From JAGLGH01 sp034723595 (GTDB lineage Archaea > Nanobdellota > Nanobdellia > Woesearchaeales > JAGLGH01), in the NCBI GenBank assembly GCA_034723595.1, contig JAYEPB010000008.1:1-22553 (forward strand): a stretch of 22,553 nt of DNA, written 5' to 3'. Shown piece after piece: positions 21,876-22,553 of this stretch (the stretch's first letter is position 1; every line of letters starts with the position of its first letter). The notes under the pieces were generated by a model that was not told where the DNA came from, did no database searches, and saw only the letters and a list, made by a program, of their open reading frames with translations. The translations under genes and the position numbers were made by a program.

Positions 21876-21892
21876 GACCCGATATATATCGC
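21876..21892. repeat. 17-bp inverted repeat, copy B (operator candidate)
   Basis: GACCCGATATATATCGC is the inverted copy of 21212-21228. It is 5 bp from the regulator's start codon, and TTTAAA at 21894-21899 (TATA candidate) lies right behind it, so a bound protein would block initiation. Confidence 0.8.
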
Positions 21893-21938
21893 GTTTAAAT
21901 AGTTTTCTGAATTTTAGTGGTGCTAATATAGGGTTATC

Positions 21939-22172
21939 TTAAAGAAGGTTATTATTTGTAATAAGTGATTTATAAATATCAATTGTTAAAGATACCTGGT
22001 CATAATATGGGTTATCTTTTTTTTTAGTCTCAATAATATGATACATCTTTTTTGAATAGTTTATTGATTGATGTAGTATATCTCTTGTGTCTGTTTTGTT
22101 TGCGATTTGTATTAAATCGTTCAAATGAATTATATTTTCAAGTTTTTCCATAATAGGATTTGTTTTTTGCAT
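21939..22172 (-). CDS. Hypothetical 77-aa helical protein
   Basis: This is a short, mostly helical protein of unknown family (MEKLENIIHLNDLIQIAN, then RDILHQSINYSKKMYHIIE and VSLTIDIYKSLI). It has no membrane segment or metal motif. A TATA box about 31 nt upstream and no SD fit a leaderless gene. It lies between the Bat-type regulator and a broken ATPase gene on the same strand. Small helical proteins in such places are often antitoxin- or HEPN-like, but nothing here proves that. Confidence 0.5.
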   Translation of the reverse strand: MQKTNPIMEKLENIIHLNDLIQIANKTDTRDILHQSINYSKKMYHIIETKKKDNPYYDQVSLTIDIYKSLITNNNLL

Positions 22173-22196
22173 GTTATTATGGTGTGTTTTGGTTTG

Positions 22197-22210
22197 TTTA
22201 TATAAATATT
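22197..22210 (-). promoter_or_regulatory. TATA box for the 77-aa gene
   Basis: Minus-strand AATATTTATATAAA is centred about 31 nt before the ATG at 22172. Confidence 0.4.
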
Positions 22211-22249
22211 GGGATTTTGTTACTGCCCAGGAGTTGGAGCTAGGTTCTC

Positions 22250-22477
22250 TTAAATGAATCTTTCAATGAGAAGATTATTAAACCTCTTTATTGTGTCTTC
22301 ATTAGACTCCAACCTTCCTATAAAGTACATTGAGTCCTTATTCTTACATAATCTTGAAATAAGCTCGGTTTTACCTATTCTTCTTCTGCCATATATGATT
22401 ATCATTTCCGCTTCTTTGGATTTTTGATTCCTCTTTAAAAATTCAAGTTCCTGTTTTCTGTTTATAAATTGACTCAT
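22250..22477 (-). pseudogene. Truncated archaeal ATPase (ATPase_2/DUF234 type), N-terminus only
   Basis: The 75-residue frame starts MSQFINRKQELEFLKRN and has Walker A YGRRRIGKTELI (about residues 28-39), then SMYFIGRLESNEDTIKRF. This is the standard opening of archaeal ATPases that are normally over 350 residues. It stops at IERFI before Walker B, and no continuation is found in the following 240 bases, which hold another gene. It is therefore a remnant. The start at 22477 is the family start; an upstream in-frame ATG adds seven residues. Confidence 0.75.
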
Positions 22478-22491
22478 AAGTATATACTTAT
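22476..22491. repeat. 16-bp perfect palindrome over the start of the ATPase remnant
   Basis: ATAAGTATATACTTAT is an exact 16-bp palindrome that covers the first bases of the ATG at 22477 and the region just upstream. It looks like an operator; it differs from CGATATATATCG but has the same central TATATA-type core. Confidence 0.5.
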
Positions 22492-22553
22492 AATGCAACT
22501 ATTGAAATCTTTCTTTTTTCTATACACTCCAGATATGTTTAGGCTCTATTTGG

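Noticed and set aside
21212..21892. Miniature transposon with 17-bp terminal inverted repeats carrying the regulator gene
   Set aside because: No target-site duplication is visible outside the repeats, there is no transposase, and the repeats sit in sensible promoter positions; operators explain them better.
22201..22260. tRNA-like segment in the GC-richer spacer before the ATPase remnant
   Set aside because: No T-loop consensus and no acceptor or anticodon stem could be paired on either strand.
1..22553. CRISPR array or tRNA genes
   Set aside because: No regularly spaced repeat-spacer units were found; the only tandem-like repeats are the SD-like motifs, whose spacing and spacers do not fit CRISPR. 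No tRNA cloverleaf was recognised.

Overview
The window looks like a chromosomal segment of an AT-rich archaeon, most plausibly a DPANN lineage of the Woesearchaeota/Pacearchaeota kind. The support is direct. TATA boxes of archaeal type lie about 25-31 nt upstream of many first genes. Ribosome binding sites read GGAGGTGAT-like. There is a stand-alone archaeal-type 5S rRNA, a bacterio-opsin-activator type HTH regulator, an HTH protein with an S-layer-like C-terminal region, and small single-copy metabolic genes. The lineage is an inference; no rRNA large enough for placement is present.

Layout. (1) 55-4937, plus strand: a nucleotide module. It holds the anaerobic (class III) ribonucleotide reductase catalytic chain NrdD, a separate 50-residue peptide carrying the glycyl-radical domain that normally forms the NrdD C-terminus, a glutaredoxin-like protein, the radical-SAM activase NrdG, a P-loop nucleotide/dephospho-CoA kinase-like protein, a dCMP deaminase and a DUF1858 redox-disulfide protein. 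(2) 5007-7261: malic enzyme, convergent with an HTH regulator. (3) 7511-9052: two unrecognised proteins, one of them a three-helix membrane protein. (4) 9274-13340, plus strand: an amino-sugar module with a sugar-1-phosphate nucleotidyltransferase (GlmU-like, no acetyltransferase half), GlmS, a HAD phosphatase and a YvcK/CofD-like protein, convergent with a zinc-ribbon protein. (5) 13685-15265: a long structured non-coding stretch with five exact GGAGGTGAT copies, then a secreted PEP-CTERM protein and a strong bacterial-style terminator; this looks like a transferred cassette. (6) 15340-18855: a DUF2064 transferase, an NFACT-family protein lacking its R domain, a lone receiver-domain protein, 5S rRNA and a GalE-type epimerase. 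(7) 18956-22553: an accessory, very AT-rich end with a DUF4143 ATPase, an unknown protein, a Bat-type regulator flanked by matching palindromes, an unknown small protein, and two broken gene remnants.

The main points of interest are the split NrdD, in which one zinc site is divided between two polypeptides; the array of perfect anti-SD complements placed right after a TATA box upstream of an archaeal PEP-CTERM gene; the shared 17-bp operator-like inverted repeats around the Bat-type regulator; and the truncated NFACT protein.
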